Notes: generated from the letters alone by a model not told the origin. Numbered from the stretch's first letter, positions 43,955-53,840 are shown. The stretch: 64,000 nucleotides of DNA from Symbiodinium natans (GCA_905221605.1 CAJNDS010002585.1:1-64000); one strand, 5' to 3'. Program-made: numbers and translations.

Positions 43955-44079
43955 TCTACTTAGTGCGGCAGAGCATAACATACTAGAAGCCGTCTCCAAA
44001 ACCCAGCATTCCTGCAACCTTATGCAGGAAAGTTCTTGCCGTTCCTGAGGGTCCCGCTAATTGCTGTGTTGCGGCTGCA

Positions 44080-44225
44080 GCTGCTGCTCCTCCTCCTCCT
44101 CCTCCTACTACTACTACTCCTACTCCTTCTCCTCCTCTGACTCCTGCTCCGCCTACTACTCCTACTACTCCCACTGCCACTACCACTACTGCTACTGCAC
44201 TGCTACTGCACTGCTACTACTGCTT
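44080..44225. repeat. CTC/CTA/CTG trinucleotide tract
   Basis: CTCCTCCTCC, TACTACTACT and GCACTGCTACT runs of mixed trinucleotides. Confidence 0.9.
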
Positions 44226-44473
44226 CAATCCTACCAGTTGTAACCATAAGACCGACGAACATATCATGTGCGGCTTCTATGCCGATGTGGAACCAAGCCC
44301 TAGATGGATTTATCCAAGCTTCTCAATACAGGCAGGTACATCCGAAACCAAAGGATTTGTTGGGAGTGGTCAATGATATGCCCTAACTGGGGATGCAAAC
44401 CTGCAATCCCTGAGCCTTTTCACATGCGAGAACCTGCGCTGTTTTGTCTTTGTCTGACATGCAAGCTTCCAAG

Positions 44474-44698
44474 CTAAGCCCAAGACAGCAAAAGTTGATC
44501 TTGTGGTTTAGGGTTTAGGGTCTTTCGAGCTTGTGGTTTGTGCGGTCTGTGCGCATATGGAAACCTCTCTGGAAGGTTTGCGTTTCGATCCAACAGGCCC
44601 AACAAGTCCCGAATGAATAGAAAGCACAAGACCGAGCCATCACATACTAGTTGAGGGAATCTGACATGGCAGTCGAAAACTCTGTTTTTGCCGTTCAA
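44474..44698 (-). CDS. 74-codon exon-like frame
   Basis: Reads MNGKNRVFDCHVRFPQLVCD from 44698 with mixed hydrophobic and polar sequence, then passes through a telomere-like patch near 44508-44522 at its C-terminus. That end is unlikely to be protein. Candidate exon only. Confidence 0.3.
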   Translation of the reverse strand: MNGKNRVFDCHVRFPQLVCDGSVLCFLFIRDLLGLLDRNANLPERFPYAHRPHKPQARKTLNPKPQDQLLLSWA

Positions 44699-44699
44699 G

Positions 44700-45319
44700 C
44701 CGAAAAATCAGAAACCCCACGCAAAGTACCGAATTCTGACCGCCCCGGCCCAGCCGTAAGCACCTCGACAGTGTTGAGAATGGAGTAACAGTGATTGTAC
44801 ACGAGCCCAAGTTTTTCGTCCTTGCTGGGCTGGCTTAGGGTGTTGGTGTCGTTTCGCTTGTCACACTCTGTATACCCATTGCTTTAGACAGGAAACATGT
44901 CTACTCTCGTCCCAAGAACCACATCGCGAGATATTCAGACTCTTCAGGGTTCTGGGCTATGGAACTGAAGGTCGGAGCTGATAACCTCTGATAACCTCAT
45001 AAGCTCCAAAGCTGAGGCACCCCCCCCCCCCCCCCCCAATTGCAAGGGCTGTGGTTAGAGCTAACAACCGACTCTGAAATGATCGGAGCATTTCCCGTCG
45101 GAGAGCAAGTGCGTGCACTTTCACCAAGCATCATACACGTAAATCTCAGCATCCGGGTTGTCATTTTGGACCACGTCTGATATCTTCGCCCACTTGTTGC
45201 CTTTCGAGGGTTTTGGGTTGCGCAAATTTTGCGGGGGCTTCTGGGTGTAGGGACGGGGCTTGGCGGCTTCCAGGCTGAACCCTAACCATAGACCCAATTG
45301 TCAACAAATGCCACAGTGA
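44700..45319. other. poly-C tract, no supported gene
   Basis: A run of 18 C at 45020-45037. The rest is single-copy without convincing open frames. Confidence 0.6.
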
Positions 45320-45577
45320 TCATCCGTAGCTTCGTCCGCCTAGCTTCCGGCTAGACTTTGGACGCCCTTTCTGCAGACATCCAGGCGCCGGGAACTTTTG
45401 AGCTTCAAGAACAGGGCGCTTTCTGCCGAGCTGGCTTAAGTGCGTTTCAAAACCAAGTCTGCCAACCGACCAATCATCCAGAACAAGCGTCTTGGGCCAA
45501 CGGGCGGTGTAAAGACGGTCGTCAGGATGTCGCCACCTCGTGATCGTCACTGTAGGATTGCGGACTTTGGAATACAA
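45320..45577 (-). CDS. 85-codon exon-like frame
   Basis: Well-balanced sequence (RWRHPDDRLYTARWPKTLVL, then VGRLGFETHLSQLGRKRPVL) with a basic C-terminus and a TGA stop. An upstream in-frame TGA lies about 20 bp before it. The plus-strand frame here is shorter and less protein-like. No family recognised. Confidence 0.38.
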   Translation of the reverse strand: MYSKVRNPTVTITRWRHPDDRLYTARWPKTLVLDDWSVGRLGFETHLSQLGRKRPVLEAQKFPAPGCLQKGRPKSSRKLGGRSYG

Positions 45578-45943
45578 ACCGGGGATGTGGGATCCAGTCT
45601 TTCAGGTTCAAGAAAAATTATGGGCCGGGGGCTTTGTGATTGAGTCTCTCAGAAAGGTCCAGAGATTCGCGGAATATCTGGGCTTCTGGTGTGTTGATGT
45701 GGCGCCTTGATTTAGGCCACAGAAGCCCACGCTTTGGTGCGGATCCCTAAACAACCGCAGGCTTAGTTTGCTCAGATTGACTCCATTCAGAACCCTAAAC
45801 CCCAAACCCTAAACCCTACCTCGAGGAATCTTGGGGTGGCAGGTTGAATTCCTTATGGTCTAAGTAAGGCATGGCGCCATTGGCTGAGCCATGGTCATGA
45901 ACATCTGATTCCAAGTCAGTCCTATCGTATAGGGGCCTTAAGA

Positions 45944-46010
45944 ACTAGAATAGGGTTTTGGGGGGGTCCTTGAGAGTATAACTAACTATAAAGGGACCCT
46001 AGAATAATAA
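45944..46010. mobile_element. foldback-like element family F, copy 3
   Basis: AGAATAGGGTTTTGGGGGGG, then GAGTATAACT and ATAAAGGGACCCT, the inverse of 36834-36896. Confidence 0.42.
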
Positions 46011-46914
46011 GTGTAATGCCGTATGAGTAATGCCCTAAACCCTAAACCCTAAGCCCTAAACAGGGGCCCCCCGCGATCCAGAGTCTGAACCAAGTTCTTG
46101 AAGAACCGATTCTGAGGATCCTCGGCGTCCTTCCAGCCGGGATCCTAGGATGGCCACAGAAGGGCAGAAAGAGTGGGGGTTCAGGGTTTAGGGTTAGGGT
46201 TTAAGGTTTTGGGGTTAGGGTTTAGGGTTTAGGGTTCCCAACACAGCTCTTCAGAATTCTTCAAGTTGAATGTGGTACCCAGACCCACCGAATCAATTCT
46301 CTTTGCTCCCGACGTAAGAAGCCCTTGGTGTCACCCTCTTTTCGGGGGAAACATGTCAGTTCTGACCGCGCAGCCACTGCATGGTATGTGAGAATGCTAT
46401 GGTATACTTCGTCTGCAGCCTCCCCCCTCAGCCGCCGGTTTCTTGTGAGCTAGCTGCCACTACCACCCTAAACCCTAAACCAAGGCCCGGCGCCCGCCGG
46501 GCCCGCAGTGGAAGGCTTTTTGCTTCTCTGTTGGAAAACGGCGGGGACCCTTTTTGGATGCCATGGAAGTGGAAGCAGCGCTATGCAAGGACGAGCTTCA
46601 TATCTGCCGGACACACCGCCAGCCAATGCTATAATCGCATCCGCAGCCCATCCGCCCACACACATCTCCTCGGCTGCAATGACTAAGCAATTGCTGGTTC
46701 TTCTTGCGCAGCAACAGTTGCAGGAGGAGGAGGAGGAGGAGGTGGACGAGGAGGAGGAGGAGGGGAGGGGGAGGAGGGGTAGGAGGAGGAGGCGGAAAAC
46801 CTGTCGTATAGAGTGGTAGGGCCCTGACGCTGACCATTGGCACCGCATCGGAACATGCAAGAGGGAAACAGCGCTGCGTTGATTTAGGATTCTCTAGCAT
46901 TGTCGCTCACGAAA
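46011..46914. other. telomere-like patches and a GGA tract
   Basis: Telomere-type patches lie at 46033-46060 and 46180-46233, and a GGAGGAGGA tract at 46722-46795. Flanking frames of 100-130 codons on both strands are shaped by the GGA tract. Confidence 0.5.
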
Positions 46915-47163
46915 ATGGATGTTTGTAGTGATGTTTACCCTGAATTGGCGACCAAATTCGGGAAACCTGAAGCTCCATGCTGTTTTTCACCACCTGCCCA
47001 TGATTGCCCAAGTCTCAAGGCACGAGGTGTACTTGAAAAACCTTGGCAGCAGATTTGTGTTCAGGCGCTTATGACGACGATTTCCAGCCTGGCTGCCGGG
47101 GACACACTCACACACCAAACCCAACTATTTGAAACGAAACATGAGCATGCAATTATGCCATAG
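46915..47163 (+). CDS. 82-codon open frame, unknown function
   Basis: An ATG-started frame of normal composition (MDVCSDVYPELATKFGKPEA, then KPWQQICVQALMTTISSLAA) ending in TAG. No competing minus-strand frame of similar quality. No family recognised. Confidence 0.38.
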   Translation: MDVCSDVYPELATKFGKPEAPCCFSPPAHDCPSLKARGVLEKPWQQICVQALMTTISSLAAGDTLTHQTQLFETKHEHAIMP

Positions 47164-47284
47164 CCTAGTCTAACATGCCATACCATGGTATACGAGACGC
47201 TCTGACACGACAGCGCAAGCCCATGGAAGGTTCTGATCTAAGCCCAGAAACGCCTTCTCTAGAATCGTCACCCAGAGCTCGTTT

Positions 47285-47581
47285 TTGTCTGTGCTTTTCC
47301 CATACCTGGGCGGTCTCAAGCACAAAGTGCGTGATTTTGTCTCTGACTTGTTGCGGATATGCAGAGCCCCTGTTGACTCCAAAACGAAACCATCTAGAGT
47401 GCGGCAGTGGCGGGATCTCGAAAACTGGGCCATGAATTCAGGGGCTTTTGGTTCAAGATCTCAAGAGTCAGACCCTCAGGCGCAGCATGAACTCGCATCC
47501 TACAAGCCTTTGGCGCAGAGTAGCGCCGGCAGTCCTTCATGGTTCCTGCTTTCGCCAATAATGTCGTCAACGATCACGTAG
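47285..47581 (+). CDS. 98-codon exon-like frame
   Basis: Protein-like (LGGLKHKVRDFVSDLLRICR, then PSRVRQWRDLENWAMNSGAF), without an ATG at its start. It lies 120 bp after the previous candidate on the same strand, so both might belong to one gene. A minus-strand frame (47170-47433) competes. Confidence 0.32.
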   Translation: MSVLFPYLGGLKHKVRDFVSDLLRICRAPVDSKTKPSRVRQWRDLENWAMNSGAFGSRSQESDPQAQHELASYKPLAQSSAGSPSWFLLSPIMSSTIT

Positions 47582-47830
47582 GTGAAATGACCATCCTCAG
47601 TGCTACGGGGACTTCTCTGTGGGCTGATTAGTCTTTGGGGATTTCTCTGGCTAAATTGTTAGAGCGGTTGTTCTTGTTGGTTCACGAGGGTGAGGGCTTC
47701 ATAGAAGGCTCAGCGCAGCATGTGATGTTGGGCCACAACATGTGCAAAGGGTCCTGAGACTCCCAACTCACTGCTGGGCTGCAGCTAAACGCCGGGCCTC
47801 AGACCTTTGTCCGGTGAGTGGGGTGCACTT

Positions 47831-47922
47831 GGGGGCTTCCGAAAATAGGGGGGGGTACCTCATTGGGGCTCTTTTTCTAAAGGGAATCCTACTATTTGGG
47901 GGTCCATTTTGGGGGTCCCCAC
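47831..47922. mobile_element. foldback element family C, copy 4
   Basis: GGCTTCCGAAAATAGGGGGG and GTACCTCATTGGGG on the left; AAGGGAATCCTACTATTTGG on the right. Confidence 0.55.
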
Positions 47923-47980
47923 GGGTGGCAAGGGGAGGAGCGGCCTGGACCCTGAAGGGCTGGCGCCGTGGAGAGGCTCC

Positions 47981-48128
47981 CTGGGACCCTTTTTACCTAC
48001 AGGTTCAAGGGTCATACCCACTGAAAGGGGGGTACGTACTTCTCATCTCTAGGTATTTTTTTTTGCAAAAATCTTACCCACAATATAGGGGGTACTTACT
48101 AGTCATCTGTAGGTAAATGGGGTCCCAG
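47981..48128. mobile_element. foldback element family E, 22-bp terminal inverted repeats
   Basis: The left arm CTGGGACCCTTTTTACCTAC (47981-48002) is matched at 20 of 22 positions by the reverse complement of 48107-48128. Inside, GGGTACGTACTTCTCATCT and GGGTACTTACTAGTCATCT form a diverged direct repeat. 148 bp, non-coding. Confidence 0.8.
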
Positions 48129-48232
48129 GTTGGGGTGAGAGCTCCTCCGCAATCTCACACGAGGCCATTCAGTCTGAGGCATCCTGATGACTTGCATGGA
48201 GCAAACGCGTGGACCAACTGTACAGAGAGTTC

Positions 48233-48319
48233 ATCCTATACTCCCCTTAGAACCTTAATAAAACATATTTTTAATATCCTCTTGGGGTTTATATAAAAAA
48301 ATCCCCAAGGGGGATATAG
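48233..48319. mobile_element. foldback element family D, copy 2
   Basis: CCTATACTCCCCTTAGAACC on the left, CCCCAAGGGGGATATAG on the right, with an inner CTTGGGG / CCCCAAG pair around TTTATATAAAA. Same order as 32048-32143. Confidence 0.65.
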
Positions 48320-48321
48320 CA

Positions 48322-48537
48322 TCAATGTGGGGCCGAAGTTGAGAGTAAAAGCCCTTTCACCACAGCCGGTGGCTTTGCTTCGTGGCTTGAGCATGGAGAG
48401 TGTTGTGACAGTGGATGGTAGGTGAAGTTCTCAGCTTTCCGGATCCACTCCCGCGGAGAAGCGGCGAAACGCATCTCTTCCCTTCCACGTTCACCTTTGG
48501 CCACTTCAATGCGTTCCCACAAGAACCCTGTCCTTCC
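48322..48537 (-). CDS. exon-like open stretch after TCTCTAG|G, beside foldback element D2
   Basis: Beginning after a TTCTCTAG|GA acceptor-like site the frame reads LWERIEVAKGERGREEMRFA, then SPREWIRKAENFTYHPLSQH, and stops at 48322, two bases from element D2. The composition is convincingly proteinaceous and charged. No family recognised. Confidence 0.42.
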   Translation of the reverse strand, partial: GRTGFLWERIEVAKGERGREEMRFAASPREWIRKAENFTYHPLSQHSPCSSHEAKPPAVVKGLLLSTSAPH

Positions 48538-48696
48538 TAGAGAAGTTGGAACCTGAAGTGGCTTTTCAACATGAGGCGCCTTAGCCCAATGACCCTACAA
48601 GGGCCCCGAAGTCCTCTTGCCTTTTCGCACTTGGTAGCCCAGTAACCATATCATCATAAGGGCACTCTTTTTTTCGGTTGGTCATTTTATAAGGGA

Positions 48697-48932
48697 AGCC
48701 CTAAACCCTAAACCCTAAACCCTAAACCCTAAACCCTAAACCCTAAATCCTAAACCCTAAACCTACCAGCGCAGCAACTCAGAAGCTGCCAAGGCTCAAG
48801 ACACAACATCACGCCGAAGACGCCAACATCCATGTCCCAGGCCACGAAGTGCTCAGGGTTTCGAGTGCGGGGGTTTAGGGTTTAGGGTTTAGGGTTTTAG
48901 GGTTCAGGGTTTAGGGTTCAGGGTTTCGAGTG
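48697..48932. repeat. interstitial telomere patches in both orientations
   Basis: About nine CCCTAAA units at 48697-48764, then TTTAGGG units at 48870-48932, separated by about 105 bp. Confidence 0.9.
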
Positions 48933-48981
48933 CATCGGGTGGCCAAAACTGAGGGCTTTGCCGCAGGGCCTTTTGAACGAC

Positions 48982-49194
48982 TCAAGGGTCTGATATACCA
49001 ATTGCTGAAGTTCGGGGGGCGAGTTTCGGGCCCCTAGATGCAGACAAGCTTTGAATCTGAGTCCGTTTCACGACGGCACGTGGGATTTTGGCATGGAGAT
49101 CCAGTCGTATACTAAAGCCGGGGGTCTCATGAACAAAAACCATCCAACACATGTACCATACAGCTCCAAAAACGTGTTTTGAGGCAGCATCCAA
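48982..49194 (-). CDS. 70-codon exon-like frame
   Basis: Balanced sequence with a hydrophobic middle (HVFGAVWYMCWMVFVHETPG, then DLHAKIPRAVVKRTQIQSLS). Another minus-strand frame (49068-49406) and a plus frame (49179-49385) overlap. Weak candidate. Confidence 0.28.
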   Translation of the reverse strand: MDAASKHVFGAVWYMCWMVFVHETPGFSIRLDLHAKIPRAVVKRTQIQSLSASRGPKLAPRTSAIGISDP

Positions 49195-49637
49195 ACAACT
49201 CTAAGCAGAAGGCGTCGCCTGCGACTCGAAACCCTCAACCACCCCGTCCCCCCAAACACCCGAGTCCTGAAATTCCAACACACCACCAAAAACCAAACCT
49301 GCAAAGCTCGACTGTTCCCACACCCATCGCAACCTCGGTAGATCCTGTTAAGAAGCAACCTTTCAAAACTGTAAACCGACCCTAAACCCATCAGGCTTTT
49401 TAACATTCGAAGGTTCTGGCCCTGGCCTGGCGGCAGAAGCCCTCACGGCGGCATGCCACACTACTCAAGGCTCCCATGAAGTAGCAGTCTCCACAAGATC
49501 CTGTCAGAAATGGTTCTTTCATGTTGAAAAACCTTTAGGGTTTTTAGGGATTTCTTAACGTTAAAAAGACCCTAAGAGTCAGACATGTGGGGTTTTCAGA
49601 AGCTTTCGGGCTCTGGGCTCTCAGGTTATTTGCGAGG

Positions 49638-49862
49638 TCATGCATCGGCTAGCCACACGGGACCTTTGGGAAGCTTGAAAGGTTGTTTTCGCTTAGAGCA
49701 AGGCCTCTGATGGTGCTTCAAAAGTTGAACTACGAAGCAGTTGACTCGGGCCGTTCGGTTGATAAAGAAGCTGAAGGGGTCAGACGTTGTCAGGCTTGGT
49801 TTACTTGTTGAGTGTTGCTGTTCCAGGAGTCTTGGAGCATTCTGGTGGCGTGCACCAAACAT
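49638..49862 (-). CDS. 74-codon open frame, strand uncertain
   Basis: An ATG-started frame of good composition (MFGARHQNAPRLLEQQHSTS, then VVQLLKHHQRPCSKRKQPFK). The plus strand over 49726-49929 is also open and protein-like (VRLIKKLKGSDVVRLGLLVE, then RAEKSYDLYDVYSM), so only one can be right. Confidence 0.33.
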   Translation of the reverse strand: MFGARHQNAPRLLEQQHSTSKPSLTTSDPFSFFINRTARVNCFVVQLLKHHQRPCSKRKQPFKLPKGPVWLADA

Positions 49863-49953
49863 CCGGTTCCCTGCGGCGCCGCCACGGGCCGAGAAGAGCT
49901 ACGATCTCTACGATGTATACAGCATGTAAAGCTGCGGGTGGGAAACTTCATGA

Positions 49954-50514
49954 AACTTCCGGTGGGGCGCATGGCAGGTAGAGGCCGAAACCCTGAATGT
50001 TGGTTCTGTTGAGTTTGGGGCAGGGTTTGCATCTCAGGAGAGTGAGAGTTGTTTGGGAGATATCTGGTGCCCGATCAGTTCTGCGATGTTTCAGGTTGCA
50101 GCAGAGCACTGCGTGGCAACATCTTTCATCGTGGCAGGGGGGCATACAACAAGTAACCCAACAAATCCTCCTCCTCCAACATCACAACTCCACCACAGCG
50201 AACAACACAATCGAAGTACACCCCCCCTGCCCAATCCCCACGTTACTGTTCCCTACCACTTGAGGCCTTGTCGAACGTCGGTGAACTTGCCACCCTGCCG
50301 GAATAACTCGCAGTCGGGCAGCAGCTCCTTTCGCCGGATGTACACGACAGGAAAGCAGTGGGCCAACAAACAGATGCCTTATTTCTACAGGCATAGAGCA
50401 AAAAGTAGTGTTATGGTAGGGCCAATCTTCACACGGCTCTCAGCCTTAGCCTTAGACATGCCAAAGAAAGACCTCAAGCTACTAAGACCTTTCGCTTTCA
50501 AGAACATCCTTTGA
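49954..50514 (+). CDS. 187-codon open stretch, one of the better gene candidates
   Basis: Open from a TGA at 49951 to a TGA at 50512. The first in-frame ATG is at 50086, giving 142 residues. Ordered composition: a non-polar start (EFGAGFASQESESCLGDIWC), a Pro/Ser/His-rich middle, and a basic end (YTTGKQWANKQMPYFYRHRA, then ALDMPKKDLKLLRPFAFKNI). No domain recognised. It may be a terminal exon. The CTCCTCC tract near 50168 creates a short proline run. Confidence 0.45.
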   Translation, partial: NFRWGAWQVEAETLNVGSVEFGAGFASQESESCLGDIWCPISSAMFQVAAEHCVATSFIVAGGHTTSNPTNPPPPTSQLHHSEQHNRSTPPLPNPHVTVPYHLRPCRTSVNLPPCRNNSQSGSSSFRRMYTTGKQWANKQMPYFYRHRAKSSVMVGPIFTRLSALALDMPKKDLKLLRPFAFKNIL

Positions 50515-50944
50515 TTTTTGTAAGCACTAACGTGAGTGCGCTAGGTCATTGATTGTTAGAGAGTCTGCAGTGGGAAGAACAGGTTGCCAATCAGTCCGCA
50601 TTCCCCCTTGGGCGATACCAAACCGAAGGGATTCAGGCAGGTCATTGGGGTCTGGCTGTGTGTGTGTGTGTGGACTGTACAGTCCCAAGTGCGACTGCCG
50701 CGAACATGACATTTCTCCACCAAGACAACAACTCCGGCAATTCACCCGCTTTCTAGCAACTACCCGGGTATTCAACCCCCTCTGTGTGTGTGTGTGTGTG
50801 TGTGTCACAAAGCGTTGCCAATTTCTTGGGGACGTGGTTCATGCACTGTGCAGATTCAGTGGGCAGAGGGTGGGGAGCCCTGCCGAGTCGCCAGGGTCAC
50901 AGGCCGGCATACTTCTATGATAAACAGGTATGCAGACATTCGTG
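50515..50944. other. two TG tracts, no supported gene
   Basis: Short GTGTGTGTGT runs at 50657-50673 and 50783-50804. Overlapping frames here are weak. Confidence 0.5.
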
Positions 50945-51046
50945 GGCACTTCCTAAAATAAGGAGTACCACTTTTTATACCACAAATAGAATAGAATCCC
51001 CTTAACGGGAGCCCTCAAAAGGGCACCCCTATTTTCGGAAACTCCA
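50945..51046. mobile_element. foldback element family C, copy 5
   Basis: Left GGCACTTCCTAAAATAAGGA, right end (reverse complement) GGAGTTTCCGAAAATAGGGG, and an interior with ATAGAATAGAATCCCCTTAA. Confidence 0.6.
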
Positions 51047-51825
51047 CATGTCCAAATTGCCTGAATGCTGATGCCGCTCTGGCGGCCGTTTTCAGGCTCG
51101 AATGGTCTGAAGACAGCAGACATCACCATGCACGTGGAGTGTGTCGTACTTGCATGCACTGCTCTCCGCTGTTGTAAAATGTCTTGTGCCTCGTGCCTTA
51201 GCTACTTGAACTAGGATTTCATCCGGCTATGCGCACACACACATACATCACTCAAGCCCCAAGCCTCACACCACTCCCACATCTCAAATGCGAAAGCAAC
51301 CGAAAGACAACGCCCAGGGCCCCTTCCAAGATAAGGCCGTCCTTGGCACGCAGCCATCTTTTGGGCCGTTTCAGCTGCGAGCTTTTGTGGACACCTGAAG
51401 CGGTTTTTTAGGGTTTAGGGTTTGGGGTTTAGGGCTTGACTCGCAACACTCTAAAGAAACCTTCAGCTTGAATCAGCTTGAAGGATCTGAGAGGTGCTTC
51501 TGGCCTCATAAACCTTGAGGGTTCACAACGCTCTGCAATGTAGCTTGCAGTGTAGAAGCCAAGGCTTGGCCCTTCTTCATCATGTTGCACTGAGTGTGTG
51601 GGGTACAAGAGAAGTACACTGCATGCTGCATGGTCGAGTCTACTGTGAGTACGCGTCGTCGTGTGTATGAGACATTAGCTTTCAAGGCCGCACAAACTTA
51701 CATGCCTTGGCAAACGCACATGGGACACTAAGAAAAGACACATGCTTAGAGTACACTGCAAAAAAACCAACCAAAGTGCACTACAGTATACCATACTGTA
51801 GACTATGGAACTTTGCTTTCTAACT
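51047..51825. other. no supported gene
   Basis: Telomere-like patch at 51404-51435 and a TACTGTA-rich stretch at 51770-51805. Otherwise featureless. Confidence 0.4.
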
Positions 51826-51835
51826 GTGGTGAGCC

Positions 51836-52081
51836 ATGGACAACCTTACTGTGAACTGCAGAAGGTGTCATCCTAACCGCTGGCGCTTGCCTGGGCCTTC
51901 TTTGTCCACCCACATCACAGCCTTTTCGCCTTCCTCTGAAATATGCATGTGCCCAGTTTGGGAGGGTTGGGGCTTGGGGCTACAGCACAGGACTCAGAAG
52001 CCTGAAGCGTCCAATCTTGACTCCGCTGCCTCGAATCACTCTAATCATTCGAGAAGCAGCGGAACATGTGGTCAGCCATGA
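51836..52081 (+). CDS. 81-codon ATG-started frame between direct repeats
   Basis: Reads MDNLTVNCRRCHPNRWRLPG, then a CMCPVW motif and a Ser/Asn-rich tail, ending in TGA. The CRRC and CMC pairs could bind metal, but the spacing fits no family I know. The frame is bracketed by GTGGTSAGCCATG at 51826-51838 and 52068-52080. Confidence 0.35.
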   Translation: MDNLTVNCRRCHPNRWRLPGPSLSTHITAFSPSSEICMCPVWEGWGLGLQHRTQKPEASNLDSAASNHSNHSRSSGTCGQP

Positions 52082-52243
52082 AAAGCAGTACTATGATACA
52101 CGCAGAGGCAGTATAGGATAACATACTACTGTATCCTAAACATTTCTTCCCGTCTTTCAAACCTATTCTTATCATGCGTTTTCTCACGCACGAGCAACAT
52201 GATGTGTGAACAGAACAAACCCCTTAGTTAGAAGTATATTAGA

Positions 52244-52510
52244 ATGCATCGCGCGACACCATTCATGAATTATGAGAATACGAAATCCCGTAAAATTGTG
52301 TATGCGCTCGCTAATTCTCTCCCTTTAGTACAATTCTTATGTTGGGAGTTTAAGGAGCGAATAGGGGAACAAGACCTCATGCAGGACTTTAATTCCTTTC
52401 CCATCTGTTCAAACTGTCTCATTTTTGTGCAATCCGAAGTACAGTATCATCGCATTATACACAGCAAAGCGTATGAACTACATGGTACAGTTGCCTGGCT
52501 TCTAGTTTGA
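52244..52510 (+). CDS. 88-codon ATG-started frame in AT-richer DNA
   Basis: MHRATPFMNYENTKSRKIVY, then LCWEFKERIGEQDLMQDFNS and a CSNC pair. Local base composition is more AT-rich than the neighbours, so transfer or an old organelle fragment is conceivable but unproven. It overlaps a minus-strand candidate at its 3' end. Confidence 0.35.
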   Translation: MHRATPFMNYENTKSRKIVYALANSLPLVQFLCWEFKERIGEQDLMQDFNSFPICSNCLIFVQSEVQYHRIIHSKAYELHGTVAWLLV

Positions 52511-52728
52511 TCCTTCTCACCACCACGGTTCCCTTTTAAGGTCCTCCTGCATAGGATCCAACAGGTCGTGGGGTTTCTATATCCCAACGGGAGAAGACCA
52601 AGCTGAAGTATTCGAAGCGACCCAGGCGATTCTCGTTTGGAGAACTTTCTCTGGGGAACTTCTAGTAGTGTCGGGGCATGAAGTCTGAAGAGGCTTCTTG
52701 AGTCAAGCTGTTGCTTCTTGCAGGTCAT
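52447..52728 (-). CDS. 93-codon ATG-started frame, basic
   Basis: MTCKKQQLDSRSLFRLHAPT, then LEVPQRKFSKRESPGSLRIL and further basic residues, to a TGA. Composition is convincingly protein-like. The upstream side is a TTTAGGG patch. No family recognised. Confidence 0.36.
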   Translation of the reverse strand: MTCKKQQLDSRSLFRLHAPTLLEVPQRKFSKRESPGSLRILQLGLLPLGYRNPTTCWILCRRTLKGNRGGEKDQTRSQATVPCSSYALLCIMR

Positions 52729-52950
52729 CTTCGGTTTAGGGTTTAGGGTTTAGGGGTCATATGCCAGAATGCAGGAGCTGCTTCTGGCCCTCTGGTCTGA
52801 CTACTATGAGTCCGTGCACATCCCGCCCACCTTACTTCGCGTTTGTCTCACGTTTTGCCGAAAAATCTGGCCCGCAGCTGCACACCCCAAACACAATCGG
52901 ACAAAGGCACCTGGCAACAGCAAGGGTTTGGGGTTTAGGGTTTAGGGCTA

Positions 52951-53106
52951 CCGCACAACTGCTAATTTGTCCTCCGTCAGGGGGTTGAACGACTCGTCCG
53001 TGAACTTCTCCCCGCTGCCTCTGCCAAACAAAAAGGCGGGGCAGCTGGCGGGCTGATTTGGGAGCCGGTGCTCCATTTCCAGCGCAGCTAAGCTGAAGCA
53101 AACGCT
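52951..53106 (-). CDS. exon-like 52-codon segment
   Basis: Between an in-frame TAG at 53107-53109 and a TAG at 52948-52950 the frame reads LAALEMEHRLPNQPASCPAF, then FGRGSGEKFTDESFNPLTED. GCTTCAG|C at its 5' side could be a splice acceptor. A second minus-strand frame (53158-52960, MAYTNALSGMVRTRTAVERL) overlaps and is also plausible. No family recognised. Confidence 0.38.
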
Positions 53107-53225
53107 CTACCGCAGTCCGAGTCCTGACCATACCGCTTAGGGCGTTAGTGTAAGCCATCTACCAGCCGCTCAACCCAAACTTGAGAGTAGAAAATGCTCC
53201 TCACGTCGAAACATCATGTACCCAA

Positions 53226-53622
53226 AACCCGAAACCCTAAACCTCAAACCCTAAACCCTAAACTCTAAACCTTATCTGTTCGCCACACTACTCTCTTCAC
53301 TTCAAAGCGTCCTTGGACAGCTCCCTCACATGCCGACTCAAGCCGCACTCTGATCTCGTTACCCGATTTGCAATATCCCTCTCATCGTCCAGCCCCCCGC
53401 CCCCCCCCCCCCCCCCCAAATTCTGATCGGGGGATCATTGTCGGGGGGGAGGGGGGGGGGGGGGGGGTTGAAGAAACTGACAGCGTACTCAACTGGCCGG
53501 GTTCCTAAGCTACAGGCGAGTGGACAATAGGATACTAGAGCGCAGCTTATAGTATGGTAGGGAGGGTTTAGGGTTTAGGGTTTAGGGTTCAGGGTTTAGG
53601 GTTTAGGGTTTAGGGTTTATGG
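53226..53622. repeat. telomere-like patches around an inverted poly-C / poly-G pair
   Basis: CCCTAAA units lie at 53226-53272 and TTTAGGG units at 53562-53622. Between them are 18 C at 53400-53417 and 17 G at 53451-53467, with shorter C and G runs outside and inside. The whole block is crudely palindromic. Confidence 0.85.
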
Positions 53623-53769
53623 TTTGGAGTGGCTGCACTGGAATAGAGCCATTGTGAAGCAAAACGGGGAGGATGCGGCGAGGGTCCTCGGCAAGCCTCG
53701 ATGATGGCATTGACCTTTTTGACGCAGGGTCTGCTCACAGACGAAGGGGCAGCTGTAGGGTTTCATTTA

Positions 53770-53840
53770 GGGGGTTGTTTTTTTCCGAAGATGGGGGGGT
53801 ACCTGATTTGGGGTTCTTACAAGGGAATCCTACTCTTTTC
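53770..53840. mobile_element. foldback element family C, copy 6
   Basis: TTTTTTTCCGAAGATGGGGG and GTACCTGATTTGGGG, then AAGGGAATCCTACT, the same order as at 47831. Confidence 0.5.
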
